Source: Chryseobacterium luteum
Lineage (GTDB): Bacteria > Bacteroidota > Bacteroidia > Flavobacteriales > Weeksellaceae
Length of the DNA stretch: 64,000 nucleotides
Assembly (NCBI RefSeq): GCF_000737785.1
Contig: NZ_JPRO01000001.1
Span: 558,001-622,000 of the forward strand
Direction: 5' to 3'
Part shown: positions 8,020 through 17,931 of the stretch, piece after piece
Layout of the letters: each line of letters starts with the position of its first letter
How positions within the stretch are numbered: position 1 is the first letter of the stretch
Position numbers and translations under genes: made by a program
Notes under the pieces: model-generated
Database searches by the model: none
The model's input: only the letters and a program-made list of their open reading frames with translations
What the model was told of the DNA's origin: nothing

Positions 8020-9420
8020 TTAAATAGATTTCAGGCTTCCCACCATATCTTCAGGCTTCACCCATTCGTCAAACTGTTCAGCGGTTAAAAAACCGAGATT
8101 AACAGCTTCCTCTTTTAAAGTGGTTCCGTTTTTATGGGCTGTTTTTGCAATTTTTGCAGCATTTTCATAACCAATATGAGTATTTAAAGCGGTTACAAGC
8201 ATTAATGATTTGTCTACCAGTTCTTTAATTCTCTCATGGTTCGGTTCAATACCTTCCGCACAGTGATCATTGAATGAAATACATGCATCAGCTATCAGCT
8301 GGGCAGATTGGAGGAAATTGTAGGCCATTACTGGTTTAAAAACGTTAAGCTCGTAATTCCCCTGTGTTCCTGCAAAAGAAATTGTGGTGTCATTTCCAAG
8401 GACCTGAGCGCAAACCATGGTCAGTGCCTCGTTTTGTGTAGGATTTACCTTCCCTGGCATAATAGAAGACCCCGGTTCATTTTCCGGAATATTGATTTCC
8501 CCGATTCCCGAACGAGGTCCGGAAGCCAGTAACCTGATATCCTGGGCAATTTTAAATAAAGAAACAGCCAGCTGTTTTAAAGCACCGTGAGATTCTACGA
8601 TCGCATCGTGCGCTGCTAAAGCTTCAAATTTATTTTCAGCTGTGATGAATGGATGACCTGTAAATTTCGAGATATATTCAGCTACTTTTACATCATAGCC
8701 ATTCGGAGTGTTAAGCCCTGTACCCACCGCAGTGCCTCCTAAAGCAAGTTCGGAAAGATGAGGCAGTGTATTTTTTAAAGCTTTTAATCCATACTCAAGC
8801 TGAGCTTTATAGCCTGAAAATTCCTGTCCCAGAGTAAGGGGAGTGGCATCCATAAGGTGGGTCCTCCCTATTTTCACAATATCTTTAAAAGCTTCCGCTT
8901 TTGCTGCAAGGGTATTCTTTAGCTTTTCAACAGCCGGAATTGTTGCTTCCACCACTTTTTTATAAGCGGCAATATGCATGGCGGTAGGGTAAGTATCATT
9001 TGAAGACTGTGATTTGTTTACATCATCATTCGGGTGAACCCCGGATTTTTCGCCTAAAGTTCCTCCATTATTGACATGAGCTTTGTTTGAAACTACCTCA
9101 TTGATATTCATATTCGATTGAGTTCCCGAACCTGTCTGCCAGATCACCAGCGGAAACTGGTCATTCAGCTTTCCTTCAAGAATTTCGTCACATACCCTGG
9201 CAATCATATCTCTTTTCTCTGCAGAAAGAACTCCAAGGTCAGCATTGGTATAAGCCGCCGCTTTCTTTAAATAGGCAAAAGCTTCAATGATTTCGTGAGG
9301 CATAGAACCTTCAGGCCCGATCTTAAAATTATTTCTTGAACGTTCAGTCTGTGCACCCCAAAACTTATCTGCAGGCACCTGAACTTCTCCCATAGTATCC
9401 TTTTCGATTCTGTAATTCAT
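8020..9420 (-). CDS. fumC: Fumarate hydratase, class II
   Basis: Iron-free fumarase of the TCA cycle, interconverting fumarate and malate in the cytoplasm as a homotetramer. The superfamily signature [11 protein letters not shown] is present, together with [14 protein letters not shown] and [10 protein letters not shown]. The start is set at the ATG at 9420 ([13 protein letters not shown]), giving the usual 466 residues; an in-frame ATG 48 bases upstream would add a non-conserved extension. It is transcribed away from a class I fumarase gene, with 135 bases between the two starts. Confidence 0.96.
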   Translation of the reverse strand: MNYRIEKDTMGEVQVPADKFWGAQTERSRNNFKIGPEGSMPHEIIEAFAYLKKAAAYTNADLGVLSAEKRDMIARVCDEILEGKLNDQFPLVIWQTGSGTQSNMNINEVVSNKAHVNNGGTLGEKSGVHPNDDVNKSQSSNDTYPTAMHIAAYKKVVEATIPAVEKLKNTLAAKAEAFKDIVKIGRTHLMDATPLTLGQEFSGYKAQLEYGLKALKNTLPHLSELALGGTAVGTGLNTPNGYDVKVAEYISKFTGHPFITAENKFEALAAHDAIVESHGALKQLAVSLFKIAQDIRLLASGPRSGIGEINIPENEPGSSIMPGKVNPTQNEALTMVCAQVLGNDTTISFAGTQGNYELNVFKPVMAYNFLQSAQLIADACISFNDHCAEGIEPNHERIKELVDKSLMLVTALNTHIGYENAAKIAKTAHKNGTTLKEEAVNLGFLTAEQFDEWVKPEDMVGSLKSI

Positions 9421-9531
9421 TGTGATTGAAATTTTTATAAAGTTAATCATAAACGCAGAATCCCGCAATTTATAATCATTATAAATATCAATACGGATGA
9501 CTGATTTTACTCATGTTTTTTTAGGATGACG

Positions 9532-9539
9532 TATTTTTG
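9532..9539 (+). promoter_or_regulatory. -7 box of the class I fumarase gene
   Basis: TATTTTTG fits TAnnTTTG and lies 16 bases before the ATG at 9556. No convincing -33 box was seen at the usual distance. Confidence 0.45.
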
Positions 9540-9555
9540 CACAAACAAAAATTGA

Positions 9556-11163
9556 ATGGATTTTAGATATCAGGATCCGTATCCGATACAGAAAGATGAT
9601 ACGGTGTATAAAAAACTTACATCAGATTACGTAAAGGTTGAAAAACTGGGAGAAAGAGAAATTTTAACGATTGACCCAAAAGGTCTTGAGCTCCTGGCTG
9701 AGGAGGCTATGGCTGATGTTTCTTTCATGCTCCGTTCCTCACACCTTGAAAGTCTCAGAAAAATCATCGACGATCCGGAAGCGACTGATAACGACAGATT
9801 CGTGGCTTATAACCTTTTGCAGAATGCAGCAGTTGCTGTTGAAGGAGCGCTTCCTTCATGTCAGGACACAGGGACGGCAATTGTAATGGGTAAAAAAGGA
9901 GAAAATGTTTATACAGGAGTTGAGGATGGAGAATACCTTAGTAAAGGAATTTACAATACCTACCAGAAAAGAAACCTCAGATATTCTCAAGTGGTTCCTT
10001 TAACGATGTTTGAAGAAAAAAATTCAGGATCAAATCTTCCGGCACAGATTGATATTTATGCTAAAAAAGGAGACTATTATGAATTTTTGTTTTTAACCAA
10101 AGGAGGGGGTTCTGCCAATAAAACATTCCTGTACCAAAAGACCAAATCATTGCTGAATGAAAAGTCCCTTGAAGAATTCGTTAAAGAAAGAATTTCAGAT
10201 CTTGGAACAGCTGCATGCCCGCCTTATCACCTGGCACTTGTCATCGGAGGAACTTCTGCTGAAGCGAATCTGGCTGCTGTGAAAAAGGCATCTGCAAAAT
10301 ACTATGATCACCTTCCGACAGAAGGAAATGAAGCAGGACAGGCTTTCAGAGACCTTGAATGGGAGGCTAAAGTTCAGAAAATCTGCCAGGAAAGTGCAAT
10401 TGGTGCTCAGTTCGGAGGAAAATACCTTACCCACGATGTAAGAGTGATCAGACTTCCGCGTCACGCTGCCTCTTGTCCGGTTGGAATGGGAGTTTCATGT
10501 TCTGCAGACAGAAATATCAAAGGGAAAATTACAAAAGAAGGGATCTTCCTTGAACAGCTGGAACAGGATCCCAAAAGATTTTTACCGGATACCCCTCCAC
10601 ACTTAGAAGAGGCCGTTGAAATCAATTTGAATAAGCCAATGCCTGAAATATTGGCTGAGTTATCAAAATACCCGATCAGGACCCGATTGAAATTGAACGG
10701 AACACTGATCGTAGCCAGGGATATTGCCCACGCGAAGATCAAAGAGATCCTCGACAGCGGAAAACCTATGCCGGAATATTTCAAAAATCACCCGATCTAT
10801 TATGCCGGACCTGCAAAAACTCCGGAGGGAATGGCTTCAGGGAGTTTCGGGCCTACAACTGCCGGAAGAATGGACGTATACGTTGATGAGTTCCAGAGCC
10901 ACGGCGGAAGTATGATCATGCTGGCCAAAGGAAACAGAAGCAAAGAGGTTACAACCGCATGTGGTCAATACGGAGGCTTTTATCTTGGATCCATCGGAGG
11001 ACCGGCGGCCATCCTTGCCAAAGACAATATTGTATCTGTAGATATCGTAGATTTCCCTGAATTGGGGATGGAAGCCGTAAGAAAAATTGAAGTAAAAGAC
11101 TTCCCGGCATTCATCATTACAGACAATAAAGGCAATGATTTCTTTGCAGATCTTGCCCATTAA
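9556..11163 (+). CDS. Fumarate hydratase, class I (iron-sulfur dependent)
   Basis: Oxygen-sensitive [4Fe-4S] fumarase of 535 residues with the two usual parts: an N-terminal alpha region with PSCQDTGTA and a C-terminal beta region. Candidate cluster cysteines are in PSCQDTG, AACPPYH and CPVGMGVSC. Fumarases of this type are unrelated in sequence to FumC, so the two adjacent divergent genes are analogous enzymes. Having both is typically explained by one working in low oxygen or iron-rich conditions and the other under oxidative stress; regulation here is not evident from the sequence. Confidence 0.93.
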   Translation: MDFRYQDPYPIQKDDTVYKKLTSDYVKVEKLGEREILTIDPKGLELLAEEAMADVSFMLRSSHLESLRKIIDDPEATDNDRFVAYNLLQNAAVAVEGALPSCQDTGTAIVMGKKGENVYTGVEDGEYLSKGIYNTYQKRNLRYSQVVPLTMFEEKNSGSNLPAQIDIYAKKGDYYEFLFLTKGGGSANKTFLYQKTKSLLNEKSLEEFVKERISDLGTAACPPYHLALVIGGTSAEANLAAVKKASAKYYDHLPTEGNEAGQAFRDLEWEAKVQKICQESAIGAQFGGKYLTHDVRVIRLPRHAASCPVGMGVSCSADRNIKGKITKEGIFLEQLEQDPKRFLPDTPPHLEEAVEINLNKPMPEILAELSKYPIRTRLKLNGTLIVARDIAHAKIKEILDSGKPMPEYFKNHPIYYAGPAKTPEGMASGSFGPTTAGRMDVYVDEFQSHGGSMIMLAKGNRSKEVTTACGQYGGFYLGSIGGPAAILAKDNIVSVDIVDFPELGMEAVRKIEVKDFPAFIITDNKGNDFFADLAH

Positions 11164-11205
11164 TTAGTTTAAAATCAAAATAAATTATAAAATAGGGCCT
11201 GTATG

Positions 11206-11224
11206 TTTTGTGTACAACACAAAA
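11206..11224. promoter_or_regulatory. Operator-like perfect palindrome over a promoter
   Basis: TTTTGTGT (11206-11213) and ACACAAAA (11217-11224) form a perfect inverted repeat with a 3-base centre. It covers the -33 box of the promoter for the small membrane protein gene, the usual place for a repressor site. Confidence 0.55.
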
Positions 11225-11238
11225 AAGTCCTATTTTTG
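11207..11238 (+). promoter_or_regulatory. Promoter of the small membrane protein gene
   Basis: TTTG at 11207-11210 and TATTTTTG at 11231-11238, 20 bases apart, match the Bacteroidota consensus. The ATG follows 17 bases later. Confidence 0.65.
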
Positions 11239-11255
11239 CCTAAAATCTTTAAGAA

Positions 11256-11540
11256 ATGATAACGATTTTATCAGCATTTTGGCCGTTTTACCAGTTCCTA
11301 TGGACCGTATTCTTCATAGTTATGTTCTTAGTGGGATTCTGGTGTATCTTCATGTTCTTCGGTTTGGTAATCCCAATGTGGTTAACTGAAGGTCTGAAAG
11401 AATATTTCGGAAAAGTAAAACCTTTCGACCCGGAAGATATCAGAAGAAAAGAGCTTAATGAGCAGGAAGGCGTAGAAGTAATCTTCAGCAACCCTAAGGG
11501 GAACGGACCTTTCATCCATGATCACGGACATCATCATTAA
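11256..11540 (+). CDS. Small membrane protein with His-rich tail, function unknown
   Basis: Protein of 94 residues. Residues 10-45 form one long or two close hydrophobic segments rich in Phe and Trp. A cytoplasmic-type charged region follows and the chain ends in HDHGHHH, a possible metal-binding tail. No family was recognised. It has its own promoter with an overlapping palindrome and its own terminator, so it is a single-gene unit under specific control. The neighbours (class I fumarase upstream, AraC regulator converging) do not reveal its role. Confidence 0.7.
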   Translation: MITILSAFWPFYQFLWTVFFIVMFLVGFWCIFMFFGLVIPMWLTEGLKEYFGKVKPFDPEDIRRKELNEQEGVEVIFSNPKGNGPFIHDHGHHH

Positions 11541-11604
11541 TTGATTGTCATTGCTTTTTCACCTTAATTCTGAAAAAGTAATATCAAAGCAAAACAACAT
11601 ATAT

Positions 11605-11634
11605 AAACCGCTTAATTTATTAGGCGGTTTTTTT
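11605..11634. terminator. Terminator between the small membrane protein and AraC genes
   Basis: AAACCGC (11605-11611) pairs with GCGGTTT (11624-11630) and is followed by T residues on the plus strand. It lies between two convergent genes and may serve both. Confidence 0.75.
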
Positions 11635-11635
11635 A

Positions 11636-12505
11636 TTATCCGTTTCTCAGTTTTTCGGGAGAAACTCCGAATTTTTTCTTGAATGCCCGGGTGAAATTCT
11701 GGACATATTCATAGCCACAGTCAATAGCGATTTCCTTAATCATAATATCTCTGTCGATGATCATTTTCCTGGCTTTAAGCATTCTCAGCTCCGAAATATA
11801 ATTGATCACCGTCATATTATACTGGGACTTAAATTCCTTTCTGATCTTATTCTGGTTAATACCCGTAAGCTTTCCTATATCTTCCGCCCGGATATTCTTA
11901 TGATAATTTTCATCAATGAATTTTTTGACTGCAAAAGAAATTCCCGGCTCTTGCTGTGCCTTGTTTTTTTCATTGAACTGCTCAAAGATAAGAATGAGAA
12001 GTTTAATGATCTTGGCCTCAACAAATAATCTTTGCACCATCCCTTTTTTTGAATAGCTGATCAGTTCTTTTACAATCATCTGCATTTCTACAGTCATGTA
12101 AGGCGGCGTTTTCTTATGAAGGAAAATATAATTGTTCCGGATCATATTTTCTAAAATTTCCGCATTTTCCCTGCTGGATTCCGGGTCGATAAGATTAAAA
12201 ATGTACTGGTAATTGATCTGTATCTGGAGGTATTTTATGGCTTCCTGATTTTCTGCCCAGAGCTCTGCTGTGCTTTCACTAGAAGAATAATGAAGGATAT
12301 ACTGGTTTTTTCTGAACAGGAATTTTGTTTCACAGTCATTGGATTCAAGCCTGATATTAGGACTCAGCAGAAAAAGGAGGCTGAAACTCGCCCTGCTCTC
12401 AATCATATGTAATCTTGAAAACTTTTCTGGCTGCTCCTCGGTCTGCATCATGATTTTAATGTGTTCGGAGCTGAACAGTAATCCGTTTTTGGATAGATTC
12501 TTCAT
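11636..12505 (-). CDS. AraC family transcriptional regulator
   Basis: DNA-binding regulator of 289 residues. The C-terminal 90 residues hold the two helix-turn-helix units of the family (RAEDIGKLTGINQNKIRKEF and the strongly typical IAIDCGYEYVQNFTRAFKKKFGVSP). The N-terminal two thirds show no recognisable ligand-binding domain. It is divergent from the FISUMP-domain T9SS gene at 12654, with about 150 bases between the starts, so it may control that gene or itself; this is inference. Ligand unknown. Confidence 0.9.
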   Translation of the reverse strand: MKNLSKNGLLFSSEHIKIMMQTEEQPEKFSRLHMIESRASFSLLFLLSPNIRLESNDCETKFLFRKNQYILHYSSSESTAELWAENQEAIKYLQIQINYQYIFNLIDPESSRENAEILENMIRNNYIFLHKKTPPYMTVEMQMIVKELISYSKKGMVQRLFVEAKIIKLLILIFEQFNEKNKAQQEPGISFAVKKFIDENYHKNIRAEDIGKLTGINQNKIRKEFKSQYNMTVINYISELRMLKARKMIIDRDIMIKEIAIDCGYEYVQNFTRAFKKKFGVSPEKLRNG

Positions 12506-12600
12506 ATGAAATGATTTTACAGATGATACAATTTGAAATAAACCCTTACAGCGGATAACAAAAAGTTGGGAAATGATAACCCGGGGTTAAAGATGTAAGG

Positions 12601-12608
12601 TAATTTTG
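12601..12608 (+). promoter_or_regulatory. -7 box of the FISUMP-domain gene
   Basis: TAATTTTG matches TAnnTTTG, 45 bases before the ATG at 12654. A -33 element was not clear. Confidence 0.4.
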
Positions 12609-12653
12609 CGCAAAATTAAATTAAATTTAGAATAATTAAAAATAATATTAAAT

Positions 12654-14732
12654 ATGTTTCAAAATTTACATTTCGCAATCCGTAAGATAAGGGTAGGTTT
12701 GGCGTTGCTTACCGTGGGGGGAAGTTATCTATATGCCCAGCAATGGGAAGATGTAGGAGGTGTGCCGGGAGTTTCAGCGGCAGGAAGCAGTTATAATAAT
12801 CTGGCAGTAGATCAGGCAGGAAATTATTATCTTTCTTATTATGATACTTCTGTTACCAAAGGTTCTGTACAGAAATTCGATGGAACTTCATGGTCCTATG
12901 TAGGAGGTTCTGCCGGAATTACGGAAGGGACAGCAACCTTTAGTTCCTTGTCTCTTGACTATTCAGGGAATATTTTTTATACCCATCAGATCGGTTATCC
13001 GGGATCAGGTATTGCAGTACAACAGTTCAACGGAGCTTCGTGGATGCAGCTTCCCAATGCTACAGGATCTTCAGCCAACTATCATGCTTCTGCGGTTTCT
13101 CCATCCAATGTTCTGTTTACATTTGGAAGTCAGAATTCAGGAACTGTACAGCGTTATGTAAACGGAGCATGGGAACAGGTTGGAAATACAGGATTTTCTA
13201 ACGGAGCTACATTTGCAGAAATGGTCATAGGATCTAATCAAAAAGTATATACCTGCAGTGTATCTGCCGGAGTAAGGGTATATCAGAACGATGTTTCGGC
13301 AGCCGCTACAGATACCTGGACTTTGGTTGGAGGAAGTATCGTGGATGCCGCTTCTTCGTCAGAACAGTATACATCAGATATAGCTATTGATGGGAGCAAT
13401 ACTCTTTACGTGGCTTATGCTTCCAGTTCGGCGAACGGAAAGAAATTAAATGTAAAGAAATTTGAAGGAAATGCGTGGGTGCAGCTTGGTTCCGCTAATT
13501 TTTCCGACGGGAAGGTACAGCATGTGGCTATAGCGGTTACCGAGTCCGGGCAGCCTTACGTGGTGGCCAGCCGTTTTGAAAATGATGACTTATTAAGAAA
13601 TACGGTTTATAAATTTGATACGGCTATACAGGATTGGGTGACTTTTGGGGGAGATTTTATTTCTGCCGGAGAAGCAAAATACAATGATCTGGCAATTGAC
13701 GGAGCGAATAATTACTTGGTGCTTGCCTATTCAGAAGATGTTACCAGGGTGAAAAGAATTCCAATGGACGGAGTTCCGCCGGGCTGCAGCAATACAGATC
13801 CAGGAAGTAATGCCGGAGATACAGGTTGTGTAACTTTTACCTACCGGGGACAGCAGGTTACCTATGCAACGGTAAGAGGTGGCGACGGAAATATCTGGCT
13901 GCAGCAGAACCTTGGAAGTTCTCAGGTTGCCTCTGCAACGGGGGATGAGGCTTCATACGGAGATCTTTTTCAGTGGGGAAGATGGGATGACGGCCATCAG
14001 CTCAGAAATTCAGCTACGGCAGCACCAACGGCACCGAATTCACCGGATGGATTGGCAGGTATCAATGCTTTTATCATAGGATCTCCTTCATGGTGGGGCA
14101 CTTTTGCTGCTACGGATAAATGGACGGCATCCAACCCGGCCAATGTATCCAATACCATTGGGGCAGATCCTTGCAGGGCAGTTGGACCAGGATGGAAGAT
14201 GCCTTCTCAGGCAGAGTGGACAGATATTGTTAATTCAGAAAATATCGCTAATCCCGGAACGGCTTACAACAGCCGCTTAAAGCTTCCTGCATCGGGCTAT
14301 AGAAGCTCTTCAAACGGAGATCTTACATTTGCAGGTCAGAGAGGGTATTTCTGGAGCTCAGACACATCAAACTCAGGAGGAAAATTTTTATATATAGGCT
14401 CTACGATTGCCAATCCTTCTTCAGGAGCAATGAGAGGACAGGGTTCTGCTGTAAGGTGTATAAAGACAGCTCCCGCATTAGGAACATCCGATATCATCCG
14501 AAATACTGATACCATGGGAATTTATCCCAATCCTACGAATGGAATTCTCAATATCAAGACAGATTCTCTAATTGAAAGTGTAAGTATTATCAATATGGTT
14601 GGACAAAAGCTTAATAATGTACAGTTCAGCAACAGCCAAATCAATATGAACGGACTTCCGAATGGAGTTTATGTTGTAGAAATAAAGTTAAAGAACGGGC
14701 AGAGTTTTTCTAAAAAGATTATTAAAAACTAG
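12654..14732 (+). CDS. Secreted FISUMP-domain protein with T9SS type A sorting domain
   Basis: Exported protein of 692 residues. A signal peptide ends near residue 29 (SYLYAQ). Residues about 30-370 are repeated blade-like units (patterns such as W..VGG, LAVDQAGNYYLSY, IAIDGSNTLYVAY), suggesting a beta-propeller. Residues about 385-605 match the FISUMP domain (NIWLQQNLGS, GDLFQWGRW, CRAVGPGWKMPSQAEW, YFWSSD, VRCIK). The last 75 residues are a T9SS type A sorting domain (IYPNPTNG...GVYVVEIKLKNG). It should reach the cell surface or medium. The ligand or substrate is unknown. Confidence 0.88.
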   Translation: MFQNLHFAIRKIRVGLALLTVGGSYLYAQQWEDVGGVPGVSAAGSSYNNLAVDQAGNYYLSYYDTSVTKGSVQKFDGTSWSYVGGSAGITEGTATFSSLSLDYSGNIFYTHQIGYPGSGIAVQQFNGASWMQLPNATGSSANYHASAVSPSNVLFTFGSQNSGTVQRYVNGAWEQVGNTGFSNGATFAEMVIGSNQKVYTCSVSAGVRVYQNDVSAAATDTWTLVGGSIVDAASSSEQYTSDIAIDGSNTLYVAYASSSANGKKLNVKKFEGNAWVQLGSANFSDGKVQHVAIAVTESGQPYVVASRFENDDLLRNTVYKFDTAIQDWVTFGGDFISAGEAKYNDLAIDGANNYLVLAYSEDVTRVKRIPMDGVPPGCSNTDPGSNAGDTGCVTFTYRGQQVTYATVRGGDGNIWLQQNLGSSQVASATGDEASYGDLFQWGRWDDGHQLRNSATAAPTAPNSPDGLAGINAFIIGSPSWWGTFAATDKWTASNPANVSNTIGADPCRAVGPGWKMPSQAEWTDIVNSENIANPGTAYNSRLKLPASGYRSSSNGDLTFAGQRGYFWSSDTSNSGGKFLYIGSTIANPSSGAMRGQGSAVRCIKTAPALGTSDIIRNTDTMGIYPNPTNGILNIKTDSLIESVSIINMVGQKLNNVQFSNSQINMNGLPNGVYVVEIKLKNGQSFSKKIIKN

Positions 14733-14809
14733 GTCCTGATCCGTTTGATTAATAAAGTAAGGCTTTTGCTGTATTTTAAAACATAGTTCATTACAATTAC
14801 TTTTATTGT

Positions 14810-14845
14810 AAAGGCTCATGAATTTTTTTCATGGGCCTTTTTTTG
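14810..14845 (+). terminator. Terminator of the FISUMP-domain gene
   Basis: AAAGGCTCATG (14810-14820) pairs with CATGGGCCTTT (14830-14840), with one wobble or mismatch, and is followed by T residues. Confidence 0.8.
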
Positions 14846-14914
14846 TAATGTCTCTTCAGCAAAAAATGAATACTTAAAAGAAAAATAAATCCTATATTCG
14901 ATAAAAAATAAGAA

Positions 14915-17752
14915 ATGAAAAAATTTTATTCCCTTGTCTATCTGTTTGTTGCGACCTTTGTTTTTGCACAGATCAACTATACGGTTTCTCCAAATCCATT
15001 CAATGAAACAGATGCTGTTACTTTAACTGTTCCCGGAGATCAGATTGATGAAACGGCTTGGGGCGTTTCAAATAATGCGGTCTATATCTGGTCGTGGTCC
15101 TTCGATACCAATTATCAGAACAGCCAGGACTGTCCTACCAACGGAAGCTGGAATAGCTCCAATGAGCTGAATAAGCTGAATTATAATTCAGGAACAGATA
15201 CCTATTCCGTAACTTTTACCCCGACTGCTTTTTACGGGAGAACGGGGATCGGAAGGTTCGGTTTTCTATTAAAAGATAAAACGGGCGCTCACCAGACCTC
15301 ACCGGATATATTTGTCAATGTAGGTATCTTAAATTTAAACTTAACCAATCCGGCTGCGAATAGTCTGACTACAGTTCCTGTGGGAAATTCAGTCAATATT
15401 ACAGCCACAACCAATGTTGCCACAATCTTTCAGTTAAAAGCAAACGGAACCGTTGTCAACTCTACTTCAACTCCTGCACAGTCATACAGCTATAGCTATA
15501 CCGTAACCCAGGATGCCAATATGGAGCTGATTGCAACGGATGCCAGTTCAAATTCCAAGAATGCCACATTCATGCTGCAGGTTCCAAGAAATGTAGTTTC
15601 TGAAGCAATTCCGGGTTGGATCAGACAGGGGATCAATTATAATCCTACGGATCAGACCAAAGTGGGTCTTGCCCTGTATGCCCCTCATAAAAATTTTGTA
15701 CATGTCATCGGAAGCTTTAATAGCTGGGCGGTGAATGACACCTATTTAATGAAAAGAGATACTGCCAATCCGGATCTTTACTGGATTGAACTGAGTGGGC
15801 TGACTCCACAACAATTGTATACATTCCAGTACAGAACGAATGACATGAAAATTGTGGCCGATCCATTCTCTCCACAAATTTTATCTTCCTATGATGATCA
15901 GTGGATTTCAAACTCCACTTATCCGAATTTACCTGCGTTTCCTGTAGGGCAGAACTTTGAAGTATCTATATTTAAAACCGGGCAGACGCCTTACAGCTGG
16001 CAGGTGACCAACTTTCAAAGACCTGCTAAGGAAAATCTGGTGGTGTATGAATTATTACTGAGAGATTTTACACAGGAAAAAAACTGGCAGTCATTAATTA
16101 ATAAGATATCTTATTTAAAGAACCTGAATATCAATGCTGTAGAGCTTCTTCCTATTATGGAGTTTGAAGGCAATCTTTCATGGGGATACAATACTTCTTT
16201 CCATTATGCATTGGATAAAGCTTACGGAACTCCTGAAAAATTCAAAGAATTTGTTGACCTGTGCCACCAGAACGGGATAGCTGTTATTTTAGATGTCGCA
16301 TTTAACCATGCAACAGGACGTTCTCCATTGGCCAGACTTTGGAATATTGATCCTGATGGAGACGGGTATGGTGATATTGCTGCCAATAACCCTTATTTCA
16401 ATCAGGTTCCTAAACATTCATACAATGTATTTAATGACTTCAACCATACAAGTCCTTCAACGCAATATTACGTTGAAAGAAGTCTCCAGCAATGGCTGAC
16501 AGAATATCATATTGATGGATTCCGTTGGGATCTGACAAAAGGATTTACTCAAAGCTGTTCTGAAAACGATGAAGCCTGTACCAATGCTTACCAGCAGGAC
16601 AGGGTGGATATTATGAAAAATTATGCGGACAAGCAATGGGCAATCGATCCGAATTCCTACATGATATTCGAACATTTGGGAACAGATGCTGAAGAACAGC
16701 AGTGGGCCAACTATAGAATTGCTGAAGGAAAAGGTGTAATGCTTTGGAACAAACAGACCGAACCTTACAACCAGAATACAATGGGTTATAAGGAAAATAG
16801 TAACTATGACAGGATGAATCACAGCCTTCACGGTTTTACCAATATGCATGCTGTAGGGTACGGTGAAAGTCATGACGAAGAAAGATTAATGTTTAAAAAC
16901 CTTGCGTATGGTGCAGTGAACGGAGCATACAACGTGACCAATCTGAATACGGCCCTGGAAAGAATGAAAACCTTCGGAGCAACATTCTTCACCATTCCCG
17001 GTCCGAAAATGATCTGGCAGTTTGGTGAGCTGGGCTATGAATTCAGTATCAACCGATGTGCAGACGGTACAATCAGCAACGGATGCCGGACAGATGAAAA
17101 ACCTGTTGCCTTTGCTTTAGGTTATGATACCAACGCCAACAGAAAATCAGTATATGATGCCTGGGCTAAAATTATCAATATCAGAAATACCTATCCGGTT
17201 TTCAAATCAAAAACATATACTGTAGAATCCAACAACCTTACCAATGACCCTGAAGGATTGATCACGAGGATTTATGTATACGACAGTTCAATAGCCGGAG
17301 TGAAGAATATTGTGGTTCTGACCAACTATACTACTACGGCTCAGAATGTGGTTCCTTACTTCCCTTATACAGGACAGTGGCAGAACCTGATGGATAACTC
17401 TGTTTTGACTATAGCTTCTACAACGGCTCCTGTTACCCTGCAGCCGGGAGAGTTCAGGATTTTCGGAAATTATGCCGGTGCGCTGTCGACATCTGATGTG
17501 AATGCGGCTCACAAACTGTCTCTGCAGATTGCAGATAACCCTGTGAAAAACGGTGTGGCAAAATTAATATACCACAAAGCTAAAAACGGGGAGATCGTTA
17601 TTTTTGATATGAGCGGTAAAAAAGTGGATTCAATTCAATTAAATACTGAAAACGGAACTTATGAATTGAAGGTAAACTATCCACCGGGAACTTATTTGGT
17701 TCACCTGTGGTCTGAAACAGGCACTGCCATTCAGAAAATGATTATTCAATAG
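14915..17752 (+). CDS. Secreted GH13 alpha-amylase family enzyme with T9SS sorting domain
   Basis: Extracellular glycoside hydrolase of 945 residues. Signal peptide MKKFYSLVYLFVATFVFAQ, then Ig-like and early-set domains (VIGSFNSW...QYRTND, typical before GH13 debranching-type enzymes), then a GH13 barrel. The four conserved regions are visible: DVAFNH from residue 460, GFRWD with the nucleophile Asp539, the acid/base Glu586 in FEHLG, and ESHDEE with His653. The C-terminus is a T9SS type A domain. It likely cleaves alpha-glucans such as starch or glycogen at the cell surface. It has terminators on both sides, so it is a single-gene unit. Confidence 0.92.
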   Translation: MKKFYSLVYLFVATFVFAQINYTVSPNPFNETDAVTLTVPGDQIDETAWGVSNNAVYIWSWSFDTNYQNSQDCPTNGSWNSSNELNKLNYNSGTDTYSVTFTPTAFYGRTGIGRFGFLLKDKTGAHQTSPDIFVNVGILNLNLTNPAANSLTTVPVGNSVNITATTNVATIFQLKANGTVVNSTSTPAQSYSYSYTVTQDANMELIATDASSNSKNATFMLQVPRNVVSEAIPGWIRQGINYNPTDQTKVGLALYAPHKNFVHVIGSFNSWAVNDTYLMKRDTANPDLYWIELSGLTPQQLYTFQYRTNDMKIVADPFSPQILSSYDDQWISNSTYPNLPAFPVGQNFEVSIFKTGQTPYSWQVTNFQRPAKENLVVYELLLRDFTQEKNWQSLINKISYLKNLNINAVELLPIMEFEGNLSWGYNTSFHYALDKAYGTPEKFKEFVDLCHQNGIAVILDVAFNHATGRSPLARLWNIDPDGDGYGDIAANNPYFNQVPKHSYNVFNDFNHTSPSTQYYVERSLQQWLTEYHIDGFRWDLTKGFTQSCSENDEACTNAYQQDRVDIMKNYADKQWAIDPNSYMIFEHLGTDAEEQQWANYRIAEGKGVMLWNKQTEPYNQNTMGYKENSNYDRMNHSLHGFTNMHAVGYGESHDEERLMFKNLAYGAVNGAYNVTNLNTALERMKTFGATFFTIPGPKMIWQFGELGYEFSINRCADGTISNGCRTDEKPVAFALGYDTNANRKSVYDAWAKIINIRNTYPVFKSKTYTVESNNLTNDPEGLITRIYVYDSSIAGVKNIVVLTNYTTTAQNVVPYFPYTGQWQNLMDNSVLTIASTTAPVTLQPGEFRIFGNYAGALSTSDVNAAHKLSLQIADNPVKNGVAKLIYHKAKNGEIVIFDMSGKKVDSIQLNTENGTYELKVNYPPGTYLVHLWSETGTAIQKMIIQ

Positions 17753-17753
17753 G

Positions 17754-17789
17754 AAAAAGAGGGACGATAACACATTGTCCCTCTTTTTT
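17754..17789 (+). terminator. Terminator of the alpha-amylase gene
   Basis: AAAAAGAGGGAC (17754-17765) pairs perfectly with GTCCCTCTTTTT (17777-17788), directly after the stop codon. Confidence 0.85.
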
Positions 17790-17931
17790 ATTGGCTGGTC
17801 AGTCCAAGTGAAATATAAACCCGTTTTTTTGAAAATTAAAAATATTCCAGTAGATTTATATAAACCTGTTCATATGTGAACACCGGGAAATGACTTCTTC
17901 GGAAGATTTAATTTTAATTTTTAACTGCCAA

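Noticed and set aside
8020..9468. The longer start of fumC at 9468
   Set aside because: The extra 16 residues are not like fumarase N-termini, while the ATG at 9420 gives the standard [13 protein letters not shown] start.
16457..16873. 138-codon minus-strand frame inside the GH13 gene
   Set aside because: It covers the catalytic core of the amylase in antisense and has no independent signals.
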